DNA from: Halichoerus grypus
Lineage: Eukaryota > Chordata > Mammalia > Carnivora > Phocidae
Assembly (NCBI RefSeq): GCF_964656455.1
Contig: NC_135712.1
Location: 67,337,239 to 67,401,238 of the forward strand
Length of the DNA: 64,000 bases
Reading direction: 5' to 3'
Shown here: positions 33,291 through 43,270 of the stretch, one piece after another
Position numbering within the stretch: the first letter of the stretch is position 1
How the letters are laid out: the number at the start of each line of letters is the position of its first letter
The notes under the pieces: model-generated
Told to the model about the DNA's origin: nothing
Databases searched by the model: none
Seen by the model: only the letters and a program-made list of their open reading frames with translations
Position numbers and translations under genes: made by a program

Positions 33291-36199
33291 GTGCCAAGAA
33301 TGAGGGCTCGGTGGGAACACAGGCCTGGGAGCTAGAGAGACAGTGGAGAGGGCTCCAGCTGGCCACTGTGGGGAGGAGGATGTGAATAAAACCACAAACC
33401 TCATTAGAAGATCCTTGCTAGGAATTCCGGCCCAGGAGGGGAACTGGCTCAGAAGAGTTAGGAACACAGCTTAAAGAGTTTCCTCTAGGCTAGGATTTGT
33501 AGTCCCGTCCCTACGTCTTTTGATCCCTTTGCCCTCAATACTAATAGGGTGCATCTGCACATGGAGAGTTTTCACCAGAGAACTCCCACCCCCCTCCCCC
33601 CACACACACTCCCTGCACATCACGGCCAAACCCCTGGTCCAGCACAGCCCACATCTGTTTCTTGCTCTCGGCGACGCCCCCAGCCGAGCACCACATGCAG
33701 AGAAAAATGGGACAAGCAGATGAGATGGACACTAACCCAGAGGTTAGAAAAACCTATAACTTTCCCCCTCGCTGACCACAGGGTCAATCAACTCTCCCAG
33801 AATAAGTACTTCACTGTCCGTGGCTCTGAGCAGGATCAACTCCAAAGGAAAGTGAACATGACCTAAACCTAATTTAACGGAGAGTACACAGATGTCCAAG
33901 CAGGCCTCTGAGCCCCAAGAAACAAAGGGGACAGAGCATGCTGGGGAGCCTGGCTGGTAGGGAGCTGCAAATGGCCCTGTCCTTCCTCAAGAGCAGCGGG
34001 GAGTACGGGTGGGGGCCGAGCCAGAGGGAGGGCCGGGGAAGTGGTCCTGCTCAGGGCTGCACATGAGGGCAGAGCAGGTGGCCCTGGGTGACAGGCGGCT
34101 GCCAGTCCCTGAATCATCAAGATTCTAGCTTTGGTCGCAGGCTGGGAAGTTGGACGGACACTTGGAGTCATCAACTCAGAGGACAGACCCCTGGCTGTAC
34201 CCTACTACGCTTTCCTGGCAAACACAGCTCACAGCCGGGCCCGACTTTTATCATGGCTTGTGGCAAAAGGGGGAAAGAAGAGGGAGCTGGTGGCCTGGAA
34301 GACTGCAATTAGGACAGGTGCACGGCAGCCTTCGGAGTCCGCTAGATCTCCCGGTGCTGTGCCAGTATTTTTCTCACCCTCCATGCCCTCGCCCTGCATC
34401 TTCAAAGCCGTCCCCCTCCTGCACACGCTGGTGGAATGGGCCACAGATGGCCAGCCTTGCTGTGTGCGATCTGGTTAGCAGGGGCTCTAACTTAGGCATG
34501 CGCAGGTGGTCTTCAGGAGCCCAGGGCCCCCTAAGATGGTTTTGAGCTTTCTCTGTGTGTGTGCAGAGGTGCCTTTCCCTACAGGACGGGTTTACAGCTT
34601 TCGTTTGATTTGCAGAGGGGGTGAGACCCAAAGGAGAATAAAAGGTTGTTTTAGGGGACTCAGAGGTGCCATGGAGTAAGGAACAAAGGCTGGGTTGGGC
34701 TCTGGTGGCTGTGGGTGAAGCCACAGGGCAGTCCTGGACCTGGCAGCTGGGCTGCCTAGTCACGTCCCCAGAATGAACTCATCCTGCTCCTTTCTCCCCC
34801 TTCACCTGCTCAGGGTGGCAGGCTGAGGTCTGTATCCCTGAGGGCTCATCTCTGTGGTCTGTCCCCCAAAATCTCCAAATGAGAAGGGAGTATTGATTCA
34901 AACTTCAACCAAGTACTACAAACAGAAACTCATGGGGGCAAGGTGGGCATTTTGAGGTTTCCCTCCTCCCTGGAATGAGGTGGCCAAAGCTGACTTCAGA
35001 AAACCAGAAGCAAACACTACCAGCACACTGTGCTGATTCAGCCTTGGGCAGGAGCCAGCACACTTCCCAACTGCCCCTCCTGGAGCTCGGGGGCCACCCA
35101 GCGCACCTGCGCACGAGGCCCAGCTGCCCAAACAGACTAGCCAAGGGGTTCCCGGAAGCTCAAAGAATGTGCAGGCATGCTGATCCCTCCAGGGTGGGAT
35201 GGGAGGAGATAGATGGGAAAGGAAGCAAAAGTGTGTGGGTCTGGGATGAAAAAAACAAGCTACGTTCTGAGAATCTCTAAGCATGTGCCATCCCCGAGGC
35301 TGTTGGGCCACTAAACTAGGCCAAACCCACCCTTCCTAGCCGGTCCATGGTGCTGCTGCCCGATGAGTGCAGACTGTCTAAACACTCCCAGATGTCCTTG
35401 AAGGCCATGCAGGAGACAGCAAGTGCAGCTCGGACAAAATAAAGTGAAAGATCATCTCTTGGGAAAGAGAGGCTCTAAATTACAATTATGACTTCCCACC
35501 CAGCAGGAGAGAGAAACCCCGGTGCTGAGGATGGAGGGTGGACAACAGCGTTGCCCTTCCTGAGAGGCAGCCCTCACCCAGTCAAGGAGGCCGAGAAACA
35601 ATGACTCTCCGGGGGCTGATTCTGGCCATCTCCCTGCTGCAGCCCAGCTCCCACCATCTCCCCTTCCCAAGGTCCCAAGGCCCAAATGCCATGGGATGGA
35701 AACAGGACCAAAATAACCTCAGCCCACGAAATGTGCTCAGCTGTCTCCAGGGCCCAGGGCTCCTGTTAACTCCAAGTGGTGACGCAGGCAGTCCCTTGGG
35801 CCTTGGCCCACCCTTGGCATTGCACGACTCCAGGGGATTCATGGTGCAGACTATATATGCATGGCCTCCTCGGCAGGCTGGGGGGCTGTGAGCCACAGCC
35901 TTGCAGGCTAATGGGCGGTCAAGTCCTGGCGTGGCCAGTGGCCCTACAACCAGCTCTCCCAGCCATCTGCTCCCAGCCTCCAGACAGGTAGCCCGGTCCC
36001 TCCTCTCTGATCCCAGGAGCACCTGCAGTCCCCGCCATGCACCCCCTCCCTCACGGCTTCCCCATCGCGCCGAGACTCTGAGGCCAAGGGCAGGGCCCTT
36101 TCCAGAGTCCCCGACAGGAGCACTGCAGCTGACACAGGCCACAGGCGGTCTGCCTGCTCTGGACAGGTGCCTCCTCTGTGCATCTAATTTACTTCACGT
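33291..36199. other. Unassigned GC-rich sequence, longest repeat-poor stretch
   Basis: Nearly 3 kb with no repeat I can name. It holds the longest frame of the window, 186 codons at 35582-36142 on the minus strand, with no domain, signal peptide or membrane segment I can see. Other frames overlap it on the plus strand. No CpG-island-like promoter is evident. It could contain conserved non-coding sequence, which a cross-species alignment would show. Confidence 0.4.
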
Positions 36200-36425
36200 A
36201 ATTAAGAAAAATTCACTATGTAGTGGCCGGAGTGGGGGAAGCAAGTTACAAAACAGTATATCCTATATTATACTAATGTTGGTTTTAAATGATTAGAAGG
36301 ACATTATAGAAATGTCATAGAATTAAGGGTGATTTCAGTTTCTCCTTTATACTTTCTAATTTTCCAGATTGTGTTTAAGAGACGTGTATGGCTTTTATGA
36401 TCAGACAGAGAGAGCTACAAATGCA
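36200..36425 (+). mobile_element. LINE-1 (L1ME type) 3' end
   Basis: 'AAGTTACAAAACAGTATATC', 'CTCCTTTATACTTTCTAATT' then TTCCAGATTGTG, and 'GGCTTTTATGATCAGACAGA' match the 3' UTR end of old L1ME elements. Confidence 0.6.
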
Positions 36426-36494
36426 GTAAAGAGCTCCACCAAAACCTCCGCCCACCAGCACAAGCTACACCAACACAGTTGTCCCCCAGAGGTG

Positions 36495-36710
36495 CAAGCG
36501 ACCACACGGTTTAGGAGTAGGAAAGGCCTTAGTTCAAACCGGTTCACTCAGAGCTGAGCTCTGCAGCCATGGGAATGTTATTCCTCTTCTCTGAGTCCCC
36601 ATGCAAAATGAGGACAAGGACGTTAACTCCTAGGGGTGGGGTGTCACATGAGAGCGAGATAACATGTGCAAAGTGCCCATTTGGGCTGGCCCGGCCAGGT
36701 GTTCACTAGC
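36495..36710 (+). mobile_element. MIR fragment
   Basis: 'TTCCTCTTCTCTGAGTCCCC' and 'ATGCAAAATGAGGACAAGGA' then 'AACATGTGCAAAGTGCCCAT' follow the MIR core and 3' part. Confidence 0.6.
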
Positions 36711-37605
36711 TGGCAGCTACTGGGGCCACCAACAGGGATCCTCTGCAGACCAGCGCCAGACTCCAATGGCTCACCCCCACTCTAGCTTCCCCTCCTTCCC
36801 TCCATCCCCGACTGCTGAGGACCCTCGCCAACTATGTACAACAACAGATTTTAAGATGGTAACGTTTTAAATGTTTTTCTAACTTTGAAAATATTTTTTC
36901 ATTCTCTTAACTGAATTTGATTTAAAAAATGTTTTCTTATCCAAATCAAAGATAATAAAATTTTCTCACCTTAACAAATCGACTATTTTTTAGTTGATTT
37001 TAGATCCTTCTGGGGATCTGATTATTGTTGCACAAAAAAAATGTGTATTTACAGTGGTATCTCATCCTTCCATAGCACAGCTGAGAACCCAGAAATAACC
37101 CAAAAGGCACCATATGGGACAAAACAGAGGTCACTTAAGACTGTGCACTCACATTCATGAACTTTACCCACAAGTGATAATCTCAGGTTATCACTAAGTA
37201 CCTGATAACTGTTAGTTTCCGCAAATTCTAATAATACAGTTGCCAAGCTTGTGCAGTTTAGAAATAGCAAATTAGAAGTGGGGGAGGGAAAGGTGAAGAG
37301 CTGCTTGGGCAGGCACTGTGATAACTCTGAGAAGTGACAAGGGACAGTCTATTAACCAGAAAGAAGACAGATCATGATTTTTTTAAAGCATGCTTAAGTG
37401 ATCCAAAAGATCCCACAGCTGGGGCTATTTAATACAGGAGCAAACATCCTCACCCCCACCTGCCTGCCCTGTTCTGTAGCAGAAAATGGTAATTTACTCA
37501 CACAAGGATTCCCCAAATCACACAGAAAAGGTTATATCAGGGACTACTTAAGGAGGTGGACAAAATACATAGTTTAGGAAGACATCTATCAAAAATAGTT
37601 ATAAT
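36711..37605. other. AT-rich unassigned sequence with GATA-motif cluster
   Basis: No transposon recognised. The dyad GTGATAA-TCTCAGG-TTATCAC lies at 37174-37194, with further GATAA motifs at 37204 and 37320. This is compatible with a regulatory element but proves nothing by itself. Confidence 0.4.
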
Positions 37606-37801
37606 AGGGGTGCCTGGGTGGCTCCGTTGGTTAAGCGTCTGCCTTCGGCACAGATCATGATCCCAGGGTCCTGGGACGGAGCCCCGCGTTGGGCTCTCTG
37701 CTCAGCGGGGAGTCTGCTTCTCCCTCTGCTGCTCCCCCTACTTGCGCTTTCTCTCGGTCTCTCTCTCGCTCTCTCTCTCTGACAAATAAATAAAATCTTT
37801 T
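37606..37801 (+). mobile_element. CAN-SINE, source of a local duplication
   Basis: Full-length copy, head GGGGTGCCTGGGTGGCTC and tail AAATAAATAAAATCTTTT. The duplication AAAAATA(G/A)TTATAATA lies at about 37591-37606 and 37802-37817. Its last 104 bp plus 86 bp of flank reappear exactly at 38407-38596. Confidence 0.95.
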
Positions 37802-37887
37802 AAAAATAATTATAATAATAAATGCTGGCATAAATTCTTAATTATCTAGAAAAAGCAGGCCACACAGAATGGCCTGCTCCCTAAAGG
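37698..37887 (+). repeat. Copy 1 of a perfect 190-bp direct repeat
   Basis: It begins inside the SINE at CTGCTCAGCGGGGAGTCTGC and ends in unique flank at GGCCTGCTCCCTAAAGG. It is identical base for base to 38407-38596. This is the ancestral copy, since the SINE here is complete with head and target duplication. Confidence 0.95.
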
Positions 37888-38406
37888 TTCTGGGGAGCAG
37901 CAGAGTTACTGTGCAACTTCATTTCTTCGTTTTTTTAAGTGAAATTTGCCCTTTGGACTATCCCACCTTCCCTGGGCCGTGTGTGATAAGCAGAAGGGCT
38001 TTCCACTCTCAAGGACACAGACTTCTCTCCACTCACGGGGCCCATCAGACCCATGCCCAGCGTCCAGACAGCAACCTCAGTCCAGCATCTCCAGGGGCCA
38101 AATATCTAACACATGGGCCACCCAGGGCATGCAATGTCCCCAAAACTGGTCTCCACCATGGCCCCAGGACATACCCAAACTCCAAGCCCATCCGGCTCCT
38201 CTCCCCCAAACCCGCGCACCCACCTTCACGCTGCCTGGCTTCGTTCCCTTGGTGCTCCCTCAGCATGCCCCACAGTGCAGGGCCTGCTACCTCTCTCCCC
38301 TCAAAACCCTAATCGGCCTGTTGAAATCCTCTTCACCTGGCAGGCCCTGCCTGGGCCTTCCCTTGAGCGCCCTCCCATCCTGTACTGAGTACGGCTGCTC
38401 ACACAC
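37888..38406 (+). mobile_element. Spacer between the repeat copies, L2-like in part
   Basis: 'CCTTGGTGCTCCCTCAGCAT' and 'GAAATCCTCTTCACCTGGCA' recall L2 3' sequence, which seems to resume after the duplicated block at 38601 with 'GATGGTAAGCTGGGTGCAGA' and 'GGGCATTCAGTAAACTTCTG'. Frames here (147 and 181 codons) run through repeats and are not genes. Confidence 0.35.
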
Positions 38407-38596
38407 CTGCTCAGCGGGGAGTCTGCTTCTCCCTCTGCTGCTCCCCCTACTTGCGCTTTCTCTCGGTCTCTCTCTCGCTCTCTCTCTCTGACAAATAAAT
38501 AAAATCTTTTAAAAATAATTATAATAATAAATGCTGGCATAAATTCTTAATTATCTAGAAAAAGCAGGCCACACAGAATGGCCTGCTCCCTAAAGG
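38407..38596 (+). repeat. Copy 2 of the 190-bp direct repeat (orphan SINE tail)
   Basis: It contains the last 104 bp of a CAN-SINE without its head, then 86 bp of the unique flank of copy 1. No target-site duplication of its own fits L1-driven insertion. CTGCTC occurs at both junctions (38407-38412 and 38601-38606), and GGAGCA-C-TGCTCC forms a small inverted repeat across the right junction (38595-38607). Confidence 0.95.
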
Positions 38597-38600
38597 AGCA

Positions 38601-38730
38601 CTGCTCCCTACCACTTCGCTAGATGGTAAGCTGGGTGCAGACAGAACCGGCCCGTGTGGTTCCCTCCAGGAACAGCACGGCATTCAGCACTTCACGGGCA
38701 TTCAGTAAACTTCTGCTGGATTTGAAAACC
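38601..38730 (+). mobile_element. L2-like 3' end fragment
   Basis: 'TAGATGGTAAGCTGGGTGCA' ... 'GGGCATTCAGTAAACTTCTG' matches 'AGACTGTAAGCTCC ... GTAGGCACTCAATAAATGTTTG' loosely. It probably continues the sequence left of the duplicated block. Confidence 0.4.
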
Positions 38731-39199
38731 CGTGTCCACTGCACAGCAGATCAGGGGCCCTGCTTTCCAGCGCACACATGGGCGTGCACGCCCGTGAGCA
38801 CCCTCGAATGCGTGCCTCACCCTTCCCACCACTTTGGGGAAACTCACACATGATGTGATCTCCCAGAATTAGGAAGGAAGAAAGGAGATCCAGCTGGGAC
38901 GGAATTCCCCCTTGCCCAATAAGGACTTTATGCTAATGTTTTTCTCCATAAACTCTAAAAAATAGAAGGACTAAATTTGTCTCTGTCCTGGTGTTCTTGA
39001 GAATGGGTGGAACTAGGTGTAAGGGAAAGGGGCTCTGCCAACAATTTCCTCTGTGCCTTGCCTCACTGACTTTTTCCTTACTCTTTGTTGTGGCACGCAG
39101 GAGGGTGAAGCACAGAAACATCCAGAATCCCTAGGTTCTTCTTTTCTCCCACTTCACCAGGCAGCAATCTCCCCCATCCTCAAAGACTGCCATGAAAAG

Positions 39200-39310
39200 G
39201 AATGACAGACTCATCCATTTCAGCACTTAATCTTCAGATCTGGAAGTTCTTCCTGATGTCTAGCTTAAATCCCTCCTGTTCTGGCTGAAGGATCTTCTAT
39301 TCCCACTCTC
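39200..39310 (+). mobile_element. L3/CR1-like fragment
   Basis: 'GGAAGTTCTTCCTGATGTCT' followed by AGCTTAAATCCCTCCTG is the hallmark of the CR1/L3 3' region in mammals. Short and old. Confidence 0.5.
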
Positions 39311-39438
39311 AACCATTTTCCCCCTCTGATCGTACGTGAACTGGATTTTTTCCAACCAGAGGGGAAAGAGGGATGAGGAAAAGGGCTTATACCAGTGCTG
39401 GCTCAAGCTCTGTTCTGTCTTAGGGATAAAACAGTGAG

Positions 39439-39647
39439 GGGCACCTGGGTGGCGCAGTCGGTTGAGTGTTCGACTGTTGGTTTCGGCTCTGGTGGTGATC
39501 TCAGGGTGGTGAGATGGAGCCCCAAGTCAGGCTCCGAGCTCAGCACAGAGTCTGCTTAAGTTTCTCTCACCCTCACCCTCTGCCCCTCCCCCACTCGTAT
39601 GCATGCTCTCTTTCACTCTCAAATAAATAAATCTTAAAAAACAAAAC
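39439..39647 (+). mobile_element. CAN-SINE of an older subfamily
   Basis: Head GGGGCACCTGGGTGGCGCAG, but the middle differs from all others here: 'GTTCGACTGTTGGTTTCGGC', 'GATCTCAGGGTGGTGAGATG', 'GGCTCCGAGCTCAGCACAGA'. The tail is shorter (AAATAAATAAATCTTAAA). The duplication AAACAGTGA(G/A)GG lies at about 39428-39438 and 39648-39660. Confidence 0.92.
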
Positions 39648-39660
39648 AAAACAGTGAAGG

Positions 39661-40676
39661 GGCCCATGTTGGGGAGACAGCCCGAGAGGCTGCTGGGAAG
39701 AGTGTAGGGGACAGGAAAAGAGTAAGAAGGGAAGTTTAAGGGTTAACCTTCCTGTCGCAAAGTCCAGCCAGCTGCTGGGCACTTCAAAGCTGCTGACAGG
39801 TGCCTGGGCTTCAAGCACCCCCTTGTCTGGGATGCCCTACCCCTCAGCCCTGCAGCACCTAAGCAGCCGTGGGCTGCCCTCCTCCTCAGAGCACTGGCAA
39901 CAGGTGCCCATTGCCATGGCAACCAGCTCTCCAAGCACCTGGAGACACGGTCTCACCAGCAAGGAAGCCCCCAGGTGACCTCTAACAAAGCCTCCTTCCT
40001 CCAAAATCAAGGGCTCTGCCAAGCCCTGGGCTGAGACACGCCATCTGGCTACAGATTGACAGAGAGGCCGGTGTGCGCCCTGACTTGGACCAGTCGTCCA
40101 GGCCATCACAAGGTCTGGAAGGGTCTGCTGTGGGGATCCCAGGGCTGAGATGACACAGGGACACTGGAAGGTGCTGACTTCTTGAGATTTTGCAAGGATG
40201 AGTCAGAATATGCCCCATCCATCATCACCACACCACTAGACCTTCATCACCTCAGGTCTGGATTCCGGGCCAGTCTCCCTCCCCTACCCCAAACCATCAA
40301 ACTCACGGCCTTCTCTACCAATTTTCCTGGTCTGCCATGTTTTCTCTGCTCGTGCCATCACGGCCCCTCCCATCATCCCCCCTCCTGCATGTCTTTGCCT
40401 TCTGGTTCGCATTCAGATCCACAACAAGCTATGCTGTAGTCTGCCACTGTAACTACTCGTCCACCACGATGTTGCTGTAAATGACCATCCGATGGTGGGC
40501 TCCCAATTTCTAACTTTATGGCGAACTCCTCAAGCAGGAAACTTTCTCTTTCATTAGGCTGAGACTCCCCTGTTAGAATGGGAGTTCTCAGAGGACCCAC
40601 AATGTAGCTTCCTCCATCAGACTAGCCACTCCCGAGGGACCAGCAGCACAGCTTCTCCATTAGAATTCTCCAGGGA
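39661..40676. other. Unassigned sequence, possible L2 trace
   Basis: 'AACTCCTCAAGCAGGAAACT' near 40525 and the C-rich text at 40300-40420 recall L2, weakly. Frames under 100 codons show no domain. Confidence 0.35.
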
Positions 40677-40875
40677 CAGGGCGCCTGGGTGGCTCAGTCG
40701 TTAAGCAGCGCCTTTGGCTCAGGTCATGATCCCAGGGTCCTGGAATCGAGCCCCGCATCAGGCTGCCTGCTCCACGGGAAGCCTGCTTCTCCCTCTCCCA
40801 CTCCCCCTGCTTGTGTTCCCTCTCTCGCTGTGTCTCTCTCTGTCAAACAAATAAAATCTTTAAAAAAAAAAAAAA
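40677..40875 (+). mobile_element. CAN-SINE
   Basis: Full-length copy with a perfect 15-bp duplication AGAATTCTCCAGGGA at 40662-40676 and 40876-40890. The head has a small deletion relative to the others (TCGTTAAGCAGCGCC). Confidence 0.97.
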
Positions 40876-40998
40876 AGAATTCTCCAGGGATGGGGCTGGG
40901 GGTGCTATCTCTACACCTGCCCCCGGGGCCTCAGCCCCTCATTGGCTTCTCCACACCATAGCTGTAGCTTCCAAGGCAAGTTGAAGGGTCTAAGTCCA

Positions 40999-41372
40999 GG
41001 GCAGGGCTATCCATGGGAACTTTCTGCAACACTGGAAATGTTCTATATCTGAGCTGTTCAAAATACTGGAAGAAGCTGCTGGTGGCTATTGAGCACTTGA
41101 AATGTGACTAGTCTAAAATGAGATCTACTGTAAGCATCCAATAGACACCAGATTTCAAAGACTCAGGAAAGATATAAAATATCTCACTGGTGATTTTTTT
41201 TTTACCTTGGTTATAGGTTAAAATGATAATACTTGCATATTCTGAGTTAAATAAAATACCGTGCTAAAAATAAACTTAACTGTTTCTTTTCATTGTTTTA
41301 AATGTGACTACTAGAAAAATTTTCAACTATACGTGTGGCTCCCATTATGTATGTTTCTATTGGACAGGCCCA
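40999..41372. mobile_element. hAT-Charlie-type DNA transposon, same family as 11080-11374
   Basis: It shares 'GAGCACTTGAAATGTGACTA', 'CTACTAGAAAAATTTTCAAC', 'CGTGTGGCTCCCATTATGTA' and the end TCTATTGGACAGGCC with the copy at 11080. The left part ('TTTCTGCAACACTGGAAATG' then TTCTATATCTGAGCTGTTCAA) looks like a second, related element fused or nested at the left edge. Confidence 0.62.
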
Positions 41373-41509
41373 TCTAGAAAGCTTTGGTATGTTCACCGGC
41401 TTGTACCTTTCAGTTACAAGAGTCTCTCTTTGACCTATGAAGGGTGTCATGAGTGTCCCTTCAGAAGTATGTTCATGACTCACCTTTTTTTTCCCCCTCT
41501 CCATATTGC

Positions 41510-41835
41510 TTATTGTAGTAAAAAAAGTATCACATGAAATCTACCCTCTTGGGGCGCCTGGGTGGCTCAGTTGGTTAAGCGACTGCCTTCGGCTCAGGTC
41601 GTGATCCTGGAGTCCCAGGATCGAGTCCCGCATCGGGCTCCCTGCTCAGCGGGGGGTCTGCTTCTCCCTCTGACCCTCTTCCCTCTCGTGCTCTCTGTTC
41701 TCATTCTCTCTCAAATAAATAAATAAAAAATCTTTAAAAAAAAAAAAAAAAAAAAAAAAGAAATCTACCCTCTTAACAAATGTTTAAGTATATAGTACAG
41801 CATTAGTAACTTTATGCACATTACTATACCCCATC
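41510..41835 (-). mobile_element. LINE-1 3' fragment, minus strand, split by a SINE
   Basis: 'GAAATCTACCCTCTT' then, after the SINE, 'AACAAATGTTTAAGTATATA' and 'GTACAGCATTAGTAACTTTA' is the reverse complement of an L1M 3' UTR. Confidence 0.6.
41551..41759 (+). mobile_element. CAN-SINE with long A-tail
   Basis: Full-length copy with a perfect 15-bp duplication GAAATCTACCCTCTT at 41536-41550 and 41760-41774, and an uninterrupted A run of more than 20 bases. The middle variant 'GATCCTGGAGTCCCAGGATC' is shared with the copy at 22131. Confidence 0.97.
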
Positions 41836-42029
41836 ACTTTTCTTAGTTTTATTTTATCTTGATGATGCCTCTCTGATAGATGCCTTAAATTTTCTCTGGA
41901 ACAAAGTGGTATTACAAATCAGTTACTTAACTTAGACCTCCAGTGCCCTAATGCTGAGTCTCTCAACCCAGGTGTGCTTTAGGAATAACCACCATGCGGA
42001 CAGCACATTTCCTTTATATTGTTCCTTAC

Positions 42030-42225
42030 TGTATCATGGTGCATTGGGCACGAGCTAGTTCACACACTGACCCCATGAAGCAAGCAGGCCAGTCATGAAT
42101 ATTAATATTAACAGGTAAGAAAACACACGGTCGGGAGGTGAAGTGAAGCATGCAAAGGCCGTGCCAGGATGAGACGTAAACTCTTGACACCCAGATGCTC
42201 CCCGCTGTGCACAGGCAGGCAAGGG
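42030..42225 (-). mobile_element. MIR fragment
   Basis: 'ATTAACAGGTAAGAAAACAC', 'ACGGTCGGGAGGTGAAGTGA' and 'TGAGACGTAAACTCTTGACA' fit reverse-complement MIR with some decay. Confidence 0.5.
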
Positions 42226-42339
42226 CAGTGGCCCAGCAGAGTTCTAGCTACGCTCTCCTTGTCCCTACGGAGAGGCTGCGACAGAGCTCAGAAAGTGGAA
42301 ATGTTATTTAAGTAGGAGTAGGTGGTAAGGACAGTGAAT

Positions 42340-42480
42340 AGGTCTAAAATGGGAGCCCGTAGACCTGGGTTCCAGAATCACCTCCATTCCCCAGAAACTG
42401 TGCATCCTTGGCTCACCAATCCTTTCACATCTGTGTGCTTCGGTCTCCTCATCTGAAACATAAGGAGCTGGATGCTTTGA
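42340..42480 (+). mobile_element. MIR fragment
   Basis: 'TAGACCTGGGTTCCAGAATC' and 'CGGTCTCCTCATCTGAAACA' then TAAGGAGCTGG fit the MIR head and core. Confidence 0.58.
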
Positions 42481-42489
42481 GACGCATCC

Positions 42490-43270
42490 GGATAGGCACC
42501 GCTCACCCAGCTAGTGGGAGTGCCCCCCAGCACGATCCTTTTGTACAGCAATTTGGCAATATGTGTCAAGAGCCTTAGAAATGTTCAAACTCTGACCCAA
42601 TAATTCCACTTCTGAGAATCCTAAGGAAATAATCCTAAATAAGGAAAAAGCTTTATGTGCAAGGGCCTTCATCTCAGCACTCCTTAAAACATTAAAATAC
42701 TGGAAGTGAGCGAATGTCTAATAATAGGAGAATGGTTAAACCGATATGGTAAATCCACTTAATGAAGTTATACAGTTATGTAAAAGAACACAGTATCAAC
42801 CAAGAATGTGCTTTGGGCCATGTGAAAAATGCAGGGTACCAAAAGCCTCGTACTGTATAATTGTAATTAGATTTTAAAAAGAAAAAGAAGGGACGCCTGG
42901 GTGGCTCAGTCATTAAGTGTCTGCCTTCGGCTCAGGTCATGATCCCGGGGTCCTGGGATCGAGCCCCGCATCGGGCTCCTTGCTCGGTGGGAAGCCTGCT
43001 TCTCCCTCTCCCACTCCCCCTGTTTGTGTTCCCTCTCTCACTGTGTCTCTCTCTGTCAAAAAAATAAATAAAATCTTAAAAAAAAAAAAAAAGAAAAAGA
43101 AGTCTTGCGCCCCTACGGATGCACACATGTACATATTCACAAAACTTGAAGGAAATTCACCATACTGCCAATAGTGACTATTTAGAGTGATGGGACTCTG
43201 GGAGCTTGTTTTTTTCTACTTTTCTCAGTTTCCAAATGTGCATAAATAATTTTTGGAAAAATGTATGTAA
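42490..43270 (+). mobile_element. LINE-1 (L1ME type) 3' end, split by a SINE
   Basis: 'AGCAATTTGGCAATATGTGT', 'CCCAATAATTCCACTTCTGA', 'GGAGAATGGTTAAACCGATA', 'TGTGAAAAATGCAGGGTACC' and, after the SINE, 'CTTTTCTCAGTTTCCAAATG' are in the expected L1ME order. Confidence 0.78.
42891..43087 (+). mobile_element. CAN-SINE inside LINE-1
   Basis: Full-length copy, head GGACGCCTGGGTGGCTCAG. The duplication AAAAAGAAAAAGAAG lies at 42876-42890 and 43088-43102; its simple sequence makes the exact edges less certain. Confidence 0.95.

Noticed and set aside
35582..36142. Longest open frame, 186 codons, minus strand
   Set aside because: GC-rich DNA yields long frames by chance. No domain, signal peptide or homologous family recognised, other frames overlap it, and there is no promoter or splice context.
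37946..38491. 181-codon plus-strand frame
   Set aside because: It runs from L2-like text into the duplicated SINE tail, so it cannot be an ancestral gene.
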